The notes beneath the pieces are model-generated. The model ran no database searches, was not told where the DNA came from, and was given only the letters and a program-made list of their open reading frames with translations. The position numbers and the translations under genes are program-made. 64,000 bases of DNA from Candidatus Nitrotoga sp. HW29 (lineage in GTDB: Bacteria > Pseudomonadota > Gammaproteobacteria > Burkholderiales > Gallionellaceae): positions 1 to 64,000 of the forward strand of contig NZ_CAKMAA020000021.1 of the NCBI RefSeq assembly GCF_924101635.2, in the 5' to 3' direction. Below are positions 49,682 to 59,986 of the stretch, piece after piece. Positions within the stretch are counted from its first letter, which is position 1. Each line of letters begins with the position of its first letter.

Positions 49682-51096
49682 AACATAAAGTTAAGCACAT
49701 CCACTTCGTTGGCATAGGTGGCTCCGGCATGAGCGGCATCGCCGAAGTGTTACTCAATTTGGGTTATCAAGTAAGTGGTTCTGATCTGGCTGACAATGCG
49801 GTCACACAACGTCTGAAACAGCTCGGCGCGACGATATATTTGGGGCATGCCGACAATCATTCGACGAATGCCAATGCAGTGGTGGTGTCTTCCGCAGTGA
49901 CCCCAGACAACCCGGAGATAATGGCCGCGCGTGCGCACAATATCCCCGTGGTGCCACGCGCAATGATGCTGGCAGAACTGATGCGTTTACGCCAGGGAAT
50001 CGCCGTGGCTGGTACACATGGCAAGACCACTACCACCAGCCTGACCGCGAGTGTATTGGCCAAAGGGGGGTTTGACCCAACCTTTGTCATTGGCGGAAAG
50101 CTTAACAGTAGTGGCACCAATGCCAAATTGGGAACTGGCGAGTTTATCGTCGTGGAAGCCGATGAATCGGATGCTTCATTTTTGTACCTGCAACCCATAT
50201 TGGCTGTAATTACCAATATTGATGCCGATCACATGGAAACCTACGAGCATGATTTCTCGAAGCTGAAGCAAGCATTCGTGGATTTCGTCGAACACTTGCC
50301 ATTCTACGGCATGGTCATGGTGTGCGTGGATGATGCCAATATACGCGACATTCTACCCAGTATCAGCAAGCCCGTTACCACATACGGTTTCGCCGAAGAC
50401 GCGCAAATCCGCGCAGTGAATGTGCGTCACCAAGATGGCAAGATGCGATTCACCGCACTATGCCGACAAAACGGACAGCCTCGTGATCTGGATATCATAC
50501 TCAATCTGCCCGGACAGCATAACGTACAGAATGCGCTGGCAGCCATCGCCGTGGGGCTGGAAGTCGGCGTAGCAGATGATGCCATCGTTAGCGCATTAAG
50601 GGAATTCGAGGGCGTTGGTCGGCGTTTTCAGCGCTATGGCGAAATTCCACTGGCAGACAACCGTACCTTTACCTTGATCGATGATTACGGCCATCATCCC
50701 ATCGAAATACTGGCGACTGTCAATGCTGTGCGCGGGGCATTTCCGGGGCGGCGTTTATTGCTGGCGTTTCAACCCCATCGCTACACGCGTACACGTGATT
50801 TATTTGAAGATTTCGTCAAGGTATTAAACGGAGTGGACGTGCTATTGCTAGCTGAAGTATATGCCGCAGGCGAAGCACCCATCGTAGCCGCAGACGGACG
50901 AGCACTGACTCACGCGTTACGCGTGGCCGGACAAAACAAGGTGCTGTTCGTGGAACAAATTCAAGATATGCCGCAGACCATTCTGAATATGGCACAAGCT
51001 GGAGATGTGGTCGTAACCATGGGAGCGGGTTCGATCGGTGGCGTAGCAAACACGCTAAAAAATATCGCTACCCATATTGGCGCATCTCTTAAATGA
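49678..51096 (+). CDS. murC: UDP-MurNAc:L-alanine ligase MurC
   Basis: 472 residues from ATG 49678, overlapping murG by 4 bases. [16 protein letters not shown] at the start, the ATP site [12 protein letters not shown] near residue 115, [10 protein letters not shown] and DDYGHHP are all present. First Mur ligase step of the pathway. Confidence 0.96.
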   Translation: MKHKVKHIHFVGIGGSGMSGIAEVLLNLGYQVSGSDLADNAVTQRLKQLGATIYLGHADNHSTNANAVVVSSAVTPDNPEIMAARAHNIPVVPRAMMLAELMRLRQGIAVAGTHGKTTTTSLTASVLAKGGFDPTFVIGGKLNSSGTNAKLGTGEFIVVEADESDASFLYLQPILAVITNIDADHMETYEHDFSKLKQAFVDFVEHLPFYGMVMVCVDDANIRDILPSISKPVTTYGFAEDAQIRAVNVRHQDGKMRFTALCRQNGQPRDLDIILNLPGQHNVQNALAAIAVGLEVGVADDAIVSALREFEGVGRRFQRYGEIPLADNRTFTLIDDYGHHPIEILATVNAVRGAFPGRRLLLAFQPHRYTRTRDLFEDFVKVLNGVDVLLLAEVYAAGEAPIVAADGRALTHALRVAGQNKVLFVEQIQDMPQTILNMAQAGDVVVTMGAGSIGGVANTLKNIATHIGASLK

Positions 51097-52076
51097 ACAT
51101 GATCGAGCCCGCACAATTTATTACAGAAGCGTTGCGCGGAACGCTACGCAGTAACGTTGCTATGAGCCACCATACCAGTTGGCGTGCTGGTGGTTATGCT
51201 GAGCGGGTCTATCAACCCGCTGATCTGGCCGACTTGATCATTTTTCTGCGTACCTTGCCAGCAGGTGAGCCGGTGGTCGCGATAGGTTTGGGTAGCAATT
51301 TGTTGGTCCGTGATGGGGGCTTACGCGGCACGGTACTGCTACTACATGCGGCGCTCACCGAAATGCGCATCGAAGCAGATGGATCAGTCTATGCACAGGC
51401 CGGTGTATCCGGTGCCAAACTGGCCCGCTTCGCTGCGAAACATAACCTGAATGGTGCGGAATTTTTCGCCGGCATACCCGGCACACTGGGCGGAATGTTG
51501 GCAATGAACGCTGGCTGCTACGGTAGCGAAACTTGGAACGTGGTGAAAAATGCGCAGACGCTGATGCGTAGCGGAAAACTATTAGAACGTGCGCCGGATC
51601 ATTATGAGATTAGCTATCGGCATGTTGTGTTACGCAAGCAGGTTAAATATTTCGAGCATGACGACGCATCCCTCTCTGATTTATTGCCCGTACACCACGA
51701 GGAGTTTTTCGTCGGCGCGAAACTGCACTTGCTAACGGGTGACGGCGAAATCGCTCGTCGCGAAATTAAGTCGCTGCTATCCAAGCGTATTGCCTCCCAA
51801 CCCTTAAACCTACCCAATGCCGGCTCGGTGTTCCGCAATCCACCAAACGATTACGCGGCACGCCTGATCGAACAATGCGAATTAAAAGGCTTGCAGATCG
51901 GCGGTGCGCGCGTATCAGAAAAGCACGCCAACTTTATTGTGAATGTGGGCGGAGCCACGGCAGAAGACATTGAAAATCTGATTAACAAAGTGCAGACGAG
52001 TGTGCAACAAAAGACCGGCGTTTGTTTGCATCCGGAAGTGCGAATTATAGGCGAGTACGCAAACACTCATGAATAA
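51093..52076 (+). CDS. murB: UDP-N-acetylenolpyruvoylglucosamine reductase MurB
   Basis: 327 residues. An FAD-binding PCMH domain ([39 protein letters not shown]) and the C-terminal [17 protein letters not shown] block with the catalytic serine region are conserved. It makes UDP-MurNAc with NADPH. Overlaps ddl by 8 bases. Confidence 0.96.
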   Translation: MNMIEPAQFITEALRGTLRSNVAMSHHTSWRAGGYAERVYQPADLADLIIFLRTLPAGEPVVAIGLGSNLLVRDGGLRGTVLLLHAALTEMRIEADGSVYAQAGVSGAKLARFAAKHNLNGAEFFAGIPGTLGGMLAMNAGCYGSETWNVVKNAQTLMRSGKLLERAPDHYEISYRHVVLRKQVKYFEHDDASLSDLLPVHHEEFFVGAKLHLLTGDGEIARREIKSLLSKRIASQPLNLPNAGSVFRNPPNDYAARLIEQCELKGLQIGGARVSEKHANFIVNVGGATAEDIENLINKVQTSVQQKTGVCLHPEVRIIGEYANTHE

Positions 52077-53016
52077 CCCATACCTTTTTCCACACTCTCT
52101 GTCCCCGGCACAACATGGAAAAGTTGCGGTCTTGTGTGGCGGGCGCTCCGCCGAGCGCGAAATCTCGCTCAAGAGTGGTGCAGCAGTACTAACCGCGCTA
52201 CTAAAAAGTGGGGTTGATGCCCAGTCATTTGATCCTGCCGAACAGAATGTACACAAGCTGCCTGAGAATGGTTTTCAACGCGCCTTCATTGCGCTGCACG
52301 GCCGCTTTGGCGAGGACGGCACGATGCAAGGTGCACTTGAATTGATGAACATACCCTATACCGGTAGCGGAGTGTTGGCTTCAGCACTAGCCATGGACAA
52401 GTGGCGCAGCAAATTGGTATGGCAGGCTGCAGGACTGCCTATTCCGGCTTATGAAATGCTCGATGCAGCCAGCGATTTAACTGCAATAGTGAAACGGCTG
52501 GGGTTGCCGCTATTCATCAAGCCCGCCAATGAAGGTTCCAGTGTGGGCATCAGCAAAGTGAAAAAAGCCAGCGAACTGCAAACTGCATATGCAGAAGCGG
52601 CAAAACACGACAAATTGGTAATTGCAGAAGCATTCATTAACGGGGGCGAATACACGGTCGCCATTCTTGGTAAACAGGCACTACCCGTAATTAAGATAGA
52701 ACCGGCCAATGAGTTTTACGACTATGAAGCAAAGTATTTACGCAACGATACACGCTATCTATGCCCCGCTGGTTTGTCGCAAGAAAAAGAAGCCGAGATG
52801 CAACGCTTGGCACTACAAGGCTTTGCACTGATAGGCGGCGCCGGCTGGGGGCGGGTGGATTTTTTAATGGATGAAGCTGGACAGCCGTATTTATTGGAGA
52901 TCAATACCGTGCCCGGCATGACCGACCATAGTTTGGTACCAATGGCGGCACGTCAGGCCGGAATGAGTTTTGAGGAACTGGTGTTAACCATACTGGAGTT
53001 GACCCATGTGGGATAA
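52069..53016 (+). CDS. ddl: D-alanine-D-alanine ligase
   Basis: 315 residues, the DdlB length. ATP-grasp fold with [49 protein letters not shown] and [15 protein letters not shown]. It supplies D-Ala-D-Ala to MurF. Overlaps ftsQ by 11 bases. Confidence 0.96.
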   Translation: MNNPYLFPHSLSPAQHGKVAVLCGGRSAEREISLKSGAAVLTALLKSGVDAQSFDPAEQNVHKLPENGFQRAFIALHGRFGEDGTMQGALELMNIPYTGSGVLASALAMDKWRSKLVWQAAGLPIPAYEMLDAASDLTAIVKRLGLPLFIKPANEGSSVGISKVKKASELQTAYAEAAKHDKLVIAEAFINGGEYTVAILGKQALPVIKIEPANEFYDYEAKYLRNDTRYLCPAGLSQEKEAEMQRLALQGFALIGGAGWGRVDFLMDEAGQPYLLEINTVPGMTDHSLVPMAARQAGMSFEELVLTILELTHVG

Positions 53017-53794
53017 GCCGGAGTCACTACGCACGATATCCAGCACACTGTTCGGCATTTGCTTCGTATTGATTTTATATGGTGCATTGCACTATGCATT
53101 GCGCCAGCCAGTGTTTGCGCTACGCGTCGTGTCAATTAGTACGGCACCACACCAAGTAATTCCTGCTCACATTGAGGCTATGGTGCGTAATGAATTGCAC
53201 GGTAATTTTTTTACTGTAGATCTGGAACGAACGAGACGAGCTTTTGAGAGCATTCCCTGGGTACGTAAAGTTAGTATGCGACGCCATTTCCCATGGCAAT
53301 TGGAAATTAGCTTGGATGAGCATGTAGCCTTGGCACATTGGAACGAGGCAGAGTTAGTGAGCACCCGCGGAGAAGTATTCTCGGCTGAAACAGACCAGCT
53401 ATTGCCGAAATTCATCGGACAACCCGATAGCGCAGCCGAAGTGACCCAGATGTATGCCGCATTTACTGAGCAACTTGCTCCGCTTAAGCAGGGAATTACA
53501 GAAATCAGCTTGTCTCCGCGCCGTTCATGGCGGTTACGCCTGAACAACGGCATGCTGTTGGAATTGGGGCGCGAGCAATCAAAACAGCGCTTGGCGCGCT
53601 TTGTGGCGGTATATCCCTACAGCGTGATGCCTATGCAAAAAAATTATGAATTTTTTCATGCGGAAAAAGCCTCGCATAAAAATGGACTACAACACAAAGC
53701 AGAGTATGTGGATTTACGTTATCGCAATGGTTTTGCCGCTTATCTGTCGAATACAGCAAACGGTCTGGGCATAGCCGGAAAAAAAGCGCTGTAG
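53006..53794 (+). CDS. ftsQ: Cell division protein FtsQ
   Basis: 262 residues. One membrane helix (about 12-32), a POTRA domain (HVVxx-type start [54 protein letters not shown]) and the FtsQ beta domain. It scaffolds FtsL and FtsB. The first residues overlap ddl. A 107-base gap follows before ftsA. Confidence 0.93.
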   Translation: MWDKPESLRTISSTLFGICFVLILYGALHYALRQPVFALRVVSISTAPHQVIPAHIEAMVRNELHGNFFTVDLERTRRAFESIPWVRKVSMRRHFPWQLEISLDEHVALAHWNEAELVSTRGEVFSAETDQLLPKFIGQPDSAAEVTQMYAAFTEQLAPLKQGITEISLSPRRSWRLRLNNGMLLELGREQSKQRLARFVAVYPYSVMPMQKNYEFFHAEKASHKNGLQHKAEYVDLRYRNGFAAYLSNTANGLGIAGKKAL

Positions 53795-53901
53795 GACGAA
53801 ACTAAAAATTTCACAGAGAATTTTTCTCATAATCGAACGCATATTTTAGTAAATGTATCGTCTATACAACGCAACAAAAGTTTAGGCAGTGGAGAAATTC
53901 A

Positions 53902-55137
53902 ATGAGCAATAGCAGGGAAAACAAGAATTTGATCATCGGTCTGGATATCGGCACTTCCAAGATTGTCACTATCGTCGCCGAGGTCAAATCAGAAGGAATC
54001 ATGGAAGTCATTGGCGTAGGAATGCATGAATCCTCCGGCATGAAAAAAGGAATGGTCGTCAATATTGATGCAACAGTGGCGGCGATCCAGCGCGCACTGG
54101 GTGATGCCGAGTTAATGGCTGATTGCAAGATTCGTGAAGTTTACACGGGCATCGCGGGCAGCCATATTAAAAGCTCCAATGCCAATGGCATGGTTAAAAT
54201 TAAGGATCGGGAAGTTGCGCAGGCTGATATCGACCGAGCAGTTGAAACTGCCAGCTCGCTAAGTTTGCCTGGCGACCAGCAGATATTGCACATCCTGGAA
54301 CAGGAGTTCAGCATCGATGGACAAGGAAATATCAAAAAACCGCTGGGTATGAGCGGTATGCGCCTTGAGGTCGAGGTGCATATCGTGACGGGTGCGGTCG
54401 CCGCGGCACAGAACATCATGAAGTGTGTACACCGTTGCGGACTGGAGGTACGAGAAATGATTCTGCAACCTTTGGCATCCAGCAAGGCGGTACTGTCGGA
54501 CGATGAGAGAGATTTAGGCGTGTGCTTAGTGGACATCGGCGGCGGTACGACCGATGTGGCGATTTTTACGGGTGGCGCGATTCGTCATACTGCCGTCATT
54601 CCGATTGCAGGTGACCAAATTACGAATGATGTCGCTATGGCTTTGCGCACTCCGACTACCGATGCGGAAGACATCAAAATCAAATATGGCTGCGCTCTGC
54701 GCCAGCTCGCTGACGATGGCCCGATCGGCGTTCCTGGAGTCGGTGAACGAGGTATCCGTATGCTGTCGCGGCAAACCTTAGCAGAAGTCATTGAGCCACG
54801 CGTGGAGGAACTATATATGCTGGTACAGGCTGAATTACGTCGCAGTGGCTTCGAAAATTTACTGTCTTCGGGCATCGTCATCACTGGGGGCAGCAGCGCT
54901 ATGCAGGGCATGGTGGAGTTGGGTGAGGAGATATTTCATATGCCAGTACGTTTAGGACTACCGCGCTATATAGGCGGGCTATCTGATGTGGTGAAAACAC
55001 CTCGTTTTTCCACGGGTGTGGGCTTGCTACTCTATGGATTGGAGCAGCACCAACACAATCAGGCTGCGCGTCAGCGCTCGAATTCTTTCAGCGAAATACT
55101 AAATAGTATGAAAGCATGGTTCAAAGGAAATTTTTAG
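53902..55137 (+). CDS. ftsA: Cell division ATPase FtsA
   Basis: 411 residues, actin fold: IIGLDIGTSKIVTIVAE (phosphate 1), CLVDIGGGTTDVAIFTGG (phosphate 2), GIVITGGSSAMQGM (adenosine). A C-terminal amphipathic helix (LNSMKAWFKGNF) tethers it to the membrane. It links FtsZ to the membrane and divisome. TGGAG supplies the ribosome site. Confidence 0.96.
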   Translation: MSNSRENKNLIIGLDIGTSKIVTIVAEVKSEGIMEVIGVGMHESSGMKKGMVVNIDATVAAIQRALGDAELMADCKIREVYTGIAGSHIKSSNANGMVKIKDREVAQADIDRAVETASSLSLPGDQQILHILEQEFSIDGQGNIKKPLGMSGMRLEVEVHIVTGAVAAAQNIMKCVHRCGLEVREMILQPLASSKAVLSDDERDLGVCLVDIGGGTTDVAIFTGGAIRHTAVIPIAGDQITNDVAMALRTPTTDAEDIKIKYGCALRQLADDGPIGVPGVGERGIRMLSRQTLAEVIEPRVEELYMLVQAELRRSGFENLLSSGIVITGGSSAMQGMVELGEEIFHMPVRLGLPRYIGGLSDVVKTPRFSTGVGLLLYGLEQHQHNQAARQRSNSFSEILNSMKAWFKGNF

Positions 55138-55215
55138 CAAAATAGTTTTAGCCAGACATAACCAAATGGCTCATTAAGTGTTTAAATTTATATTATCAAC
55201 AACAAGGGGAAAACA

Positions 55216-56373
55216 ATGTTTGAAATCGAGAATGTGCAACTTCAGGACGCGGTAATTAAGGTTATAGGCGTGGGTGGCTGCGGCGGTAATGCAGTAGATC
55301 ATATGATTGAAAGAGGTGTACAGGGTGTCGAGTTCATCGCCATTAACACCGATGCCCAAGCGCTCAATCGCAACAAAGCCCGCTCTCAATTACAAATAGG
55401 TGCCACTATTACCAAAGGCTTGGGTGCGGGAGCCATTCCGGATATTGGACGAGCCGCCGCCGAGGAAGATCGCGAGCGCATTGCCGATTTAATCCAAGGT
55501 GCAAATATGATATTTATCACCGCAGGAATGGGTGGCGGCACGGGTACCGGCGCGGCACCTGTAGTAGCCCAAATCGCCAAGGAAATGAATATCCTTACCG
55601 TGGCCGTGGTGACCAAACCATTTCTTCACGAAGGCAAGCGCATGCGTTTGGCACAAGCCGGCATCGAAGCTCTGTGTGAATCTGTAGATTCACTCATCAT
55701 CGTACCCAATGAAAAACTAATGACTGTGCTGGGCGAAGACACCAGTTTACTGGATGCATTCAGCGCCTCCAATAGTGTGTTACAGGGCGCAGTGGCGGGT
55801 ATTGCCGAGGTAATTAATGTACCCGGCCTGATGAATGTCGATTTTGCTGATGTGCGCACCCTGATGTCTGAAAACGGTATGGCGATGATGGGATCGGCTA
55901 CTGCCTCCGGATCTGATCGCGCTAAAGTTGCAGCCGAACGCGCCATGTCCAGCCCGTTGCTGGAAGACGTGCATTTAGCAGGTGCGCGCGGTGTGCTAAT
56001 AAATATCAGCTCCAATAGCAAACTTACGCTAAGAGAATTCAGAGAAATTACCAACAGTGTGCAATTTGCCATTGAAGAAGCCACCGTAATCGTTGGCTCT
56101 GTGTTCGATGAGAGCATGGGTGACGAACTACGAGTAACGATTGTAGCGACTGGCTTGGGCTCGCCGCTGGAACGCAAACAGACTAAACCTGAACTTGTTT
56201 ACGGGTTACGCACAGGCACGCACAACGAACCAGTCTTCGCAAGCAATTATAAAGAGCTTGAAATGCCTGCAGTAATACGTAATGGCCGTCACCGTGAAGC
56301 AGTCGAAGCGATGAAGCAATCCGGTGTTGACACGCTGGATATTCCATCTTTTTTGCGTAAACAAGCAGATTAA
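55216..56373 (+). CDS. ftsZ: Cell division tubulin homologue FtsZ
   Basis: 385 residues. GTP signature MGGGTGTGAAP near 105-115, VIGVGGCGGNAVDHMI at the N-terminus, and the C-terminal peptide LDIPSFLRKQAD that binds FtsA and ZipA. It forms the Z ring. AAGGGGA ribosome site. Confidence 0.97.
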   Translation: MFEIENVQLQDAVIKVIGVGGCGGNAVDHMIERGVQGVEFIAINTDAQALNRNKARSQLQIGATITKGLGAGAIPDIGRAAAEEDRERIADLIQGANMIFITAGMGGGTGTGAAPVVAQIAKEMNILTVAVVTKPFLHEGKRMRLAQAGIEALCESVDSLIIVPNEKLMTVLGEDTSLLDAFSASNSVLQGAVAGIAEVINVPGLMNVDFADVRTLMSENGMAMMGSATASGSDRAKVAAERAMSSPLLEDVHLAGARGVLINISSNSKLTLREFREITNSVQFAIEEATVIVGSVFDESMGDELRVTIVATGLGSPLERKQTKPELVYGLRTGTHNEPVFASNYKELEMPAVIRNGRHREAVEAMKQSGVDTLDIPSFLRKQAD

Positions 56374-56643
56374 TACTGTTCTAGAAAGCGCAGGCACCTC
56401 GTCTTTAATTTGGACGTTACGATCAGTAGGCACAAAGGTAGAATAATGGGTAGGGGATTTGCTTCAAAGAATGGAAAATTACTTTGTGGTATTTCCCTGC
56501 GTTTAATTCATCCACGTATCGAATTAACATACTGCAATATGAGCGCAGTTTGTTTAGCGGTTCTTACTATAACACCCGTATAAATCGGTGCCAGAATGAA
56601 CTATGTTAAAATTCAGAATTATTTATAAGCCTTTAAAAGCAAT

Positions 56644-57555
56644 ATGGTTAACCAACGCACATTAAAAAATTCGGTGCAAGCTACTGGAGTAGGGCTGCAT
56701 ACTGGTGAGCGAGTTAATCTTACCTTGTCTCCTGCGCCTGCAAACAGTGGCATCGTATTCCGCCGGGTAGATGTGGTGCCGATGGTGGTGATACGCGCTG
56801 AGGCACATATGGTGCAGGATACCCGCTTATCCACCTGCCTGGAAGTAAATGGCACGCGTATAGCCACTATAGAACATCTAATGTCCGCTTTTGCCGGACT
56901 AGGCGTAGACAATGCTTTTGTTGACCTAACTAGTGCAGAGGTACCCATTATGGATGGAAGCGCTGGAACATTTATTTTTCTTTTGCAATCTGCAGGCATT
57001 ATTGAGCAATCTACAGCAAAGAAATTTATCCGCATAAAAAAAGCCATAGAAATCAAGGAAGGGGATAAATGGGTACGCTTCGAACCCTTCAACGGCTACA
57101 AACTTAACTTTACAATTAACTTTTCCCATCCTGTCTTTACCTCTACTAAACAACATGTGACGATAGATCTGGGAGAACATTCGTACATCAAAGAAGTAAG
57201 CCGCGCCCGTACCTTCGGCTTCATGCATGACGTTGAGAATATGCGAGCTCAGGGATTAGCACTGGGTGGTAATTTGGACAATGCCATCGTGATGGATGAA
57301 TACCGCGTCATCAACCCAGATGGGTTGCGCTTTGAGGACGAGTTCGTCAAGCACAAAATTCTGGATGCCATTGGCGACCTCTATTTGCTCGGGCATCCGC
57401 TGATTGGCGCTTTCTCTGGTTATAAATCCGGTCATGCTCTGAACAATGCCTTGCTACGCACCTTGCTTGCCGATGAACAGGCGTGGGAATTCGTGACTTT
57501 CAACAAGACTGAAGAAGCACCGGCATTCCTACGTCTACAATTGCAGGCTGCCTAA
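56644..57555 (+). CDS. lpxC: UDP-3-O-acyl-GlcNAc deacetylase LpxC
   Basis: 303 residues. [11 protein letters not shown], the zinc-binding [14 protein letters not shown] and [17 protein letters not shown] motifs, and GHALNNALL are intact. First committed step of lipid A synthesis. Its place after ftsZ, 270 bases away, is the standard end of the dcw cluster. The gap probably contains its own promoter. Confidence 0.96.
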   Translation: MVNQRTLKNSVQATGVGLHTGERVNLTLSPAPANSGIVFRRVDVVPMVVIRAEAHMVQDTRLSTCLEVNGTRIATIEHLMSAFAGLGVDNAFVDLTSAEVPIMDGSAGTFIFLLQSAGIIEQSTAKKFIRIKKAIEIKEGDKWVRFEPFNGYKLNFTINFSHPVFTSTKQHVTIDLGEHSYIKEVSRARTFGFMHDVENMRAQGLALGGNLDNAIVMDEYRVINPDGLRFEDEFVKHKILDAIGDLYLLGHPLIGAFSGYKSGHALNNALLRTLLADEQAWEFVTFNKTEEAPAFLRLQLQAA

Positions 57556-57650
57556 TTCTTTATCAGGCAATCTCCTCATTAACCCGTCACAAACCAGCTA
57601 GTCAGGATTCAAGAAATTAATTCACCGAATCAATTGTAAGGACAAATACT

Positions 57651-57851
57651 TTGCTCATTTTGCGTCTGCTACTCGTCCTGGCCGCTCTTTTCATTGTATT
57701 TTCCGGTGGAGCATACATGATTACCCGCAATCGCCGCTATCTGAATCTAGCCTGGCAGATAGTACGCTTCGTGATTTTCATGCTATTGATATTTGTTGTA
57801 CTGTTTTTGTTAGAACGTTATGTTTTGATAGGTTGGCGCATTTTTGTTTAA
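57651..57851 (+). CDS. Small two-helix membrane protein, unknown function
   Basis: 66 residues, TTG start preceded by AAGGA at a good distance. Two hydrophobic helices (LILRLLLVLAALFIVFSGG and IVRFVIFMLLIFVVLFLLE) are joined by a basic loop with TRNRRYLNLAW. I do not recognise a named family. It follows lpxC by 95 bases and could be on its transcript. Confidence 0.55.
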   Translation: MLILRLLLVLAALFIVFSGGAYMITRNRRYLNLAWQIVRFVIFMLLIFVVLFLLERYVLIGWRIFV

Positions 57852-57890
57852 GATTAACGGCCTCTAAACAACCAGAAGAAATTCGTAATT

Positions 57891-57905
57891 TATTCGCTTA
57901 AGCAC
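57891..57905 (+). repeat. Direct repeat copy 1
   Basis: The 15-base sequence TATTCGCTTAAGCAC is found here and again at 58963-58977, in the same orientation. The two copies flank a 1.06-kb AT-rich segment with the 133-residue orphan gene and the 36-residue gene. Confidence 0.6.
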
Positions 57906-58119
57906 ATAAAGCAATTACTAAATCGACACTTTCAACCTGTATAGACTAACAAGCCGGAGGTTGGGGTAGGGTATGAGAACAATGTTGCGGCCTATTTTCC
58001 GAACAAAGTCAACTTGTCCCCGATCAAATTAATGGAGCTGGACACAATTTTAAAGTACATCTAGCTTAACGGATGAACAAATGGTGACAAAGGCACTAAG
58101 CGTAAGGAAGTTACACAAC

Positions 58120-58521
58120 TCAATGTATTGAGCTTCCAGAATCTTTATCGAGATGTTGCACAAATTTTGCAGCAGTCTTAAGCACAGTGTCGAGAGGAAG
58201 GATAAATGTTAGCTCAACTTCACCCATAAACACCCGTAAAGCACATTCAGTAGCAGTTCGACCAATCGCTAATTCGATATGCTGTGCGGGAAGTGCATTT
58301 TTTGGACCGGACCAAGTTTGTACTTTTAAATCCGGTTCCTTTGCCCATTTCGAAGCAAGTCCAAGAACCGGGTATATAAGAGCATTCAATCCTTCTGGAT
58401 TAATAATAAATTCAGTTTCAGCGCCATTAGTATCTGTTAATGCAAGGCAAATTACATTGCTTGCATCGGTAGGATATGTGCGAACTGAAGCTATTGGTCT
58501 TAATGGTTTTTCGTTTGACAT
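58120..58521 (-). CDS. Protein of unknown function
   Basis: 133 residues, not recognised. There is no signal peptide, membrane helix or cysteine cluster. It reads as a compact alpha/beta soluble protein (TEFIINPEGLNALIYPVLGLASKWA, then ELAIGRTATECALRVFMGEVELTFILPL). The composition is normal for a real gene, but the ribosome site before ATG 58521 is weak. It lies alone, on the opposite strand to its neighbours, between two copies of a 15-base direct repeat. Confidence 0.55.
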   Translation of the reverse strand: MSNEKPLRPIASVRTYPTDASNVICLALTDTNGAETEFIINPEGLNALIYPVLGLASKWAKEPDLKVQTWSGPKNALPAQHIELAIGRTATECALRVFMGEVELTFILPLDTVLKTAAKFVQHLDKDSGSSIH

Positions 58522-58793
58522 TTTTTCTATGGTAGGAATAATAATTTATATCTTTAGCATTATAATTGCATAATACCCCGTTAGGAACGCAACTACGACG
58601 AAGTATCACCAAGAGAGATATTCTGACCAGAGTTAAACTAGTAATCTAATTATTAGATAAATATTATATTGTGTCTAAGTCAGGCACGCAATGCTGGTTG
58701 TGAGAAATACTTGCGCGACGAATGTCTTTTAGATACACTTAACAACTAGGTAATCATGGTTATTATAAATAACGATACGTAAGGAGTAATTTC

Positions 58794-58904
58794 ATGGAAG
58801 TGCTAGTTCCCATAATGATTTTCGGTGTAGGCATTATTATCGCTACGAGCTTGGCTAGCTTAGGTATTCAACGGGTTATAGAAGCTCAAAAAGGTAATAA
58901 GTAA
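58794..58904 (+). CDS. 36-residue single-helix membrane protein
   Basis: ATG at 58794 has AAGGAG 8 bases upstream. The product begins MEVLVPIMIFGVGIIIATSL, a membrane helix, and ends in a short charged tail (RVIEAQKGNK). A possible promoter (TTAACA at 58739, TATTAT at 58761, 16-base spacer) and a strong terminator at 58972 frame it as its own small transcript. It lies directly before the CcoN-like gene. Small single-helix subunits such as CcoM and CcoQ accompany cbb3 oxidases, so an oxidase-related role is possible, but no sequence match can be claimed. Confidence 0.6.
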   Translation: MEVLVPIMIFGVGIIIATSLASLGIQRVIEAQKGNK

Positions 58905-58962
58905 GTATTATCCAGCTTCTATTAAAATACAAATTCTCTAAACGATAAAATCGTTAGCCTGT

Positions 58963-58977
58963 TATTCGCTTAAGCAC
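58963..58977 (+). repeat. Direct repeat copy 2
   Basis: Exact second copy of the 15-base sequence at 57891-57905. Its right end overlaps the left arm of the terminator palindrome that follows. Confidence 0.6.
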
Positions 58978-58997
58978 GGCCATTAATGGCCGTGCTT
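58972..58997 (+). terminator. Perfect 26-bp palindrome, probable terminator
   Basis: Arms of 13 bases (AAGCACGGCCATT and its exact reverse complement) meet with no spacer. TTT-rich sequence follows on the plus strand. It sits 67 bases after the 36-residue gene and 31 bases before the CcoN-like gene, so it likely ends the small transcript. Confidence 0.75.
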
Positions 58998-59028
58998 TCG
59001 TTATTGAAGCATCACACCGACATTTCCC

Positions 59029-59547
59029 ATGCATTTAAACAACACTGAATTCTCCCACTTAATTAAATTTTTATTGGTTTCTACAATTTCTTTTTTTTTC
59101 GGTGCAATGCATGGTATGTTGCAAGTGATCCCATCAATACGAGCTTGGCTGGATTCTATCGGCAGCCCATACGGCGGCCCTGGACATATGATAGACCCCT
59201 TGGCACATGCACATATAAATTTAATCGGCGGGCTAGTAATATTGGCAATGGGAACAATGTATTATTTGTTACCCATTATTAGCGGTAAAGCAATTTACTC
59301 TATACGTTTGATCAACCATTCATTTTGGTGGACAACGATTGGAGTATTTTATTTTTATACTACACAGGTAGTATTTGGCATACTAGAAGGAAATTTATTG
59401 CTCGCCAATAACCTGCAAGCAATGGCAACAGTACACCGCTTTTATGGACCTATCGTAGCCAGCTCAGGAATGGTCATGGCAACAGGTTTTTGCATCTATC
59501 TTGCTAACGTTTTATTCACACTCAAAAATAACGAACCAAATCCTTAA
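59029..59547 (+). CDS. Four-helix CcoN-like (cbb3 oxidase subunit I-like) protein
   Basis: 172 residues and four membrane helices, far shorter than the roughly 470-residue, twelve-helix CcoN. Helix 2 carries LAHAHINLIGGLVILAMGTMYYLLP, which resembles the first haem-b histidine helix of CcoN/NorB. Histidines at 28 (helix 1), 60 and 62 (helix 2), 97 and 136 (helix 4, TVHRFYGP) could ligate a haem b, but the copper-site helices are missing, so it cannot be a complete oxidase. Both ends look intact: start with ATG 59029, and normal stop. It is convergent with the FixH-like gene 10 bases away. It may be an electron-transfer or assembly protein. Confidence 0.6.
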   Translation: MHLNNTEFSHLIKFLLVSTISFFFGAMHGMLQVIPSIRAWLDSIGSPYGGPGHMIDPLAHAHINLIGGLVILAMGTMYYLLPIISGKAIYSIRLINHSFWWTTIGVFYFYTTQVVFGILEGNLLLANNLQAMATVHRFYGPIVASSGMVMATGFCIYLANVLFTLKNNEPNP

Positions 59548-59557
59548 GCGTATTTTG

Positions 59558-59986
59558 CTAAGGTGATAAATTCAACGGAAAGCGCAAAACCCCTTCAACT
59601 TCGTTACGTTTCATTCGTACCTGTAACACGGACCTAGTGCCTGGAGCAACTTTTGCCGCCCTACGGTAAACACCCACCTCCCCATCTTGTATTGCTTGGA
59701 TCCATTGATCTTGGTCATCAGTACGCACCGAAACCATAATGTCATGAACCGGTCCACGCTTACCAGTCACTATCACCAAAAACTCATTAACTCCGGGACG
59801 CGGTGGGCTTGGCCTGGATTCAACTCGCACCTCCGCATCCTGCCACTTTTGCGGTTGCGTATCAGCAACCCGATCCCCACCACATGCAACTAATAATAGC
59901 AAAAACAATACATTAGTATATTTTACGTTTATTCTCTGTAATCGGTTAACCGCTATATATGAATTATTTTTCTGCATTGAATTCAT
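59558..59986 (-). CDS. YtkA/FixH-like lipoprotein
   Basis: 142 residues (ATG 59977 is a second start). A membrane segment ends in a lipobox-like LLLLVACGG, so it is probably a lipoprotein. The periplasmic part (VESRPSPPRPGVNEFLVIVTG, then VSVRTDDQDQWIQAIQDGEVGVYRRAAKV) has the immunoglobulin-like fold expected of YtkA/FixH domains. FixH proteins help build cbb3 oxidase together with CcoG. It lacks the usual FixH membrane anchor. Last gene of the four-gene string from 64000; overlaps the preceding gene by 23 bases. Confidence 0.6.
   Translation of the reverse strand: MNSMQKNNSYIAVNRLQRINVKYTNVLFLLLLVACGGDRVADTQPQKWQDAEVRVESRPSPPRPGVNEFLVIVTGKRGPVHDIMVSVRTDDQDQWIQAIQDGEVGVYRRAAKVAPGTRSVLQVRMKRNEVEGVLRFPLNLSP

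Noticed and set aside
55626-56177. 183-codon minus-strand frame within ftsZ
   Set aside because: Antisense shadow rich in Ser, Thr and Ala from codon bias of ftsZ.
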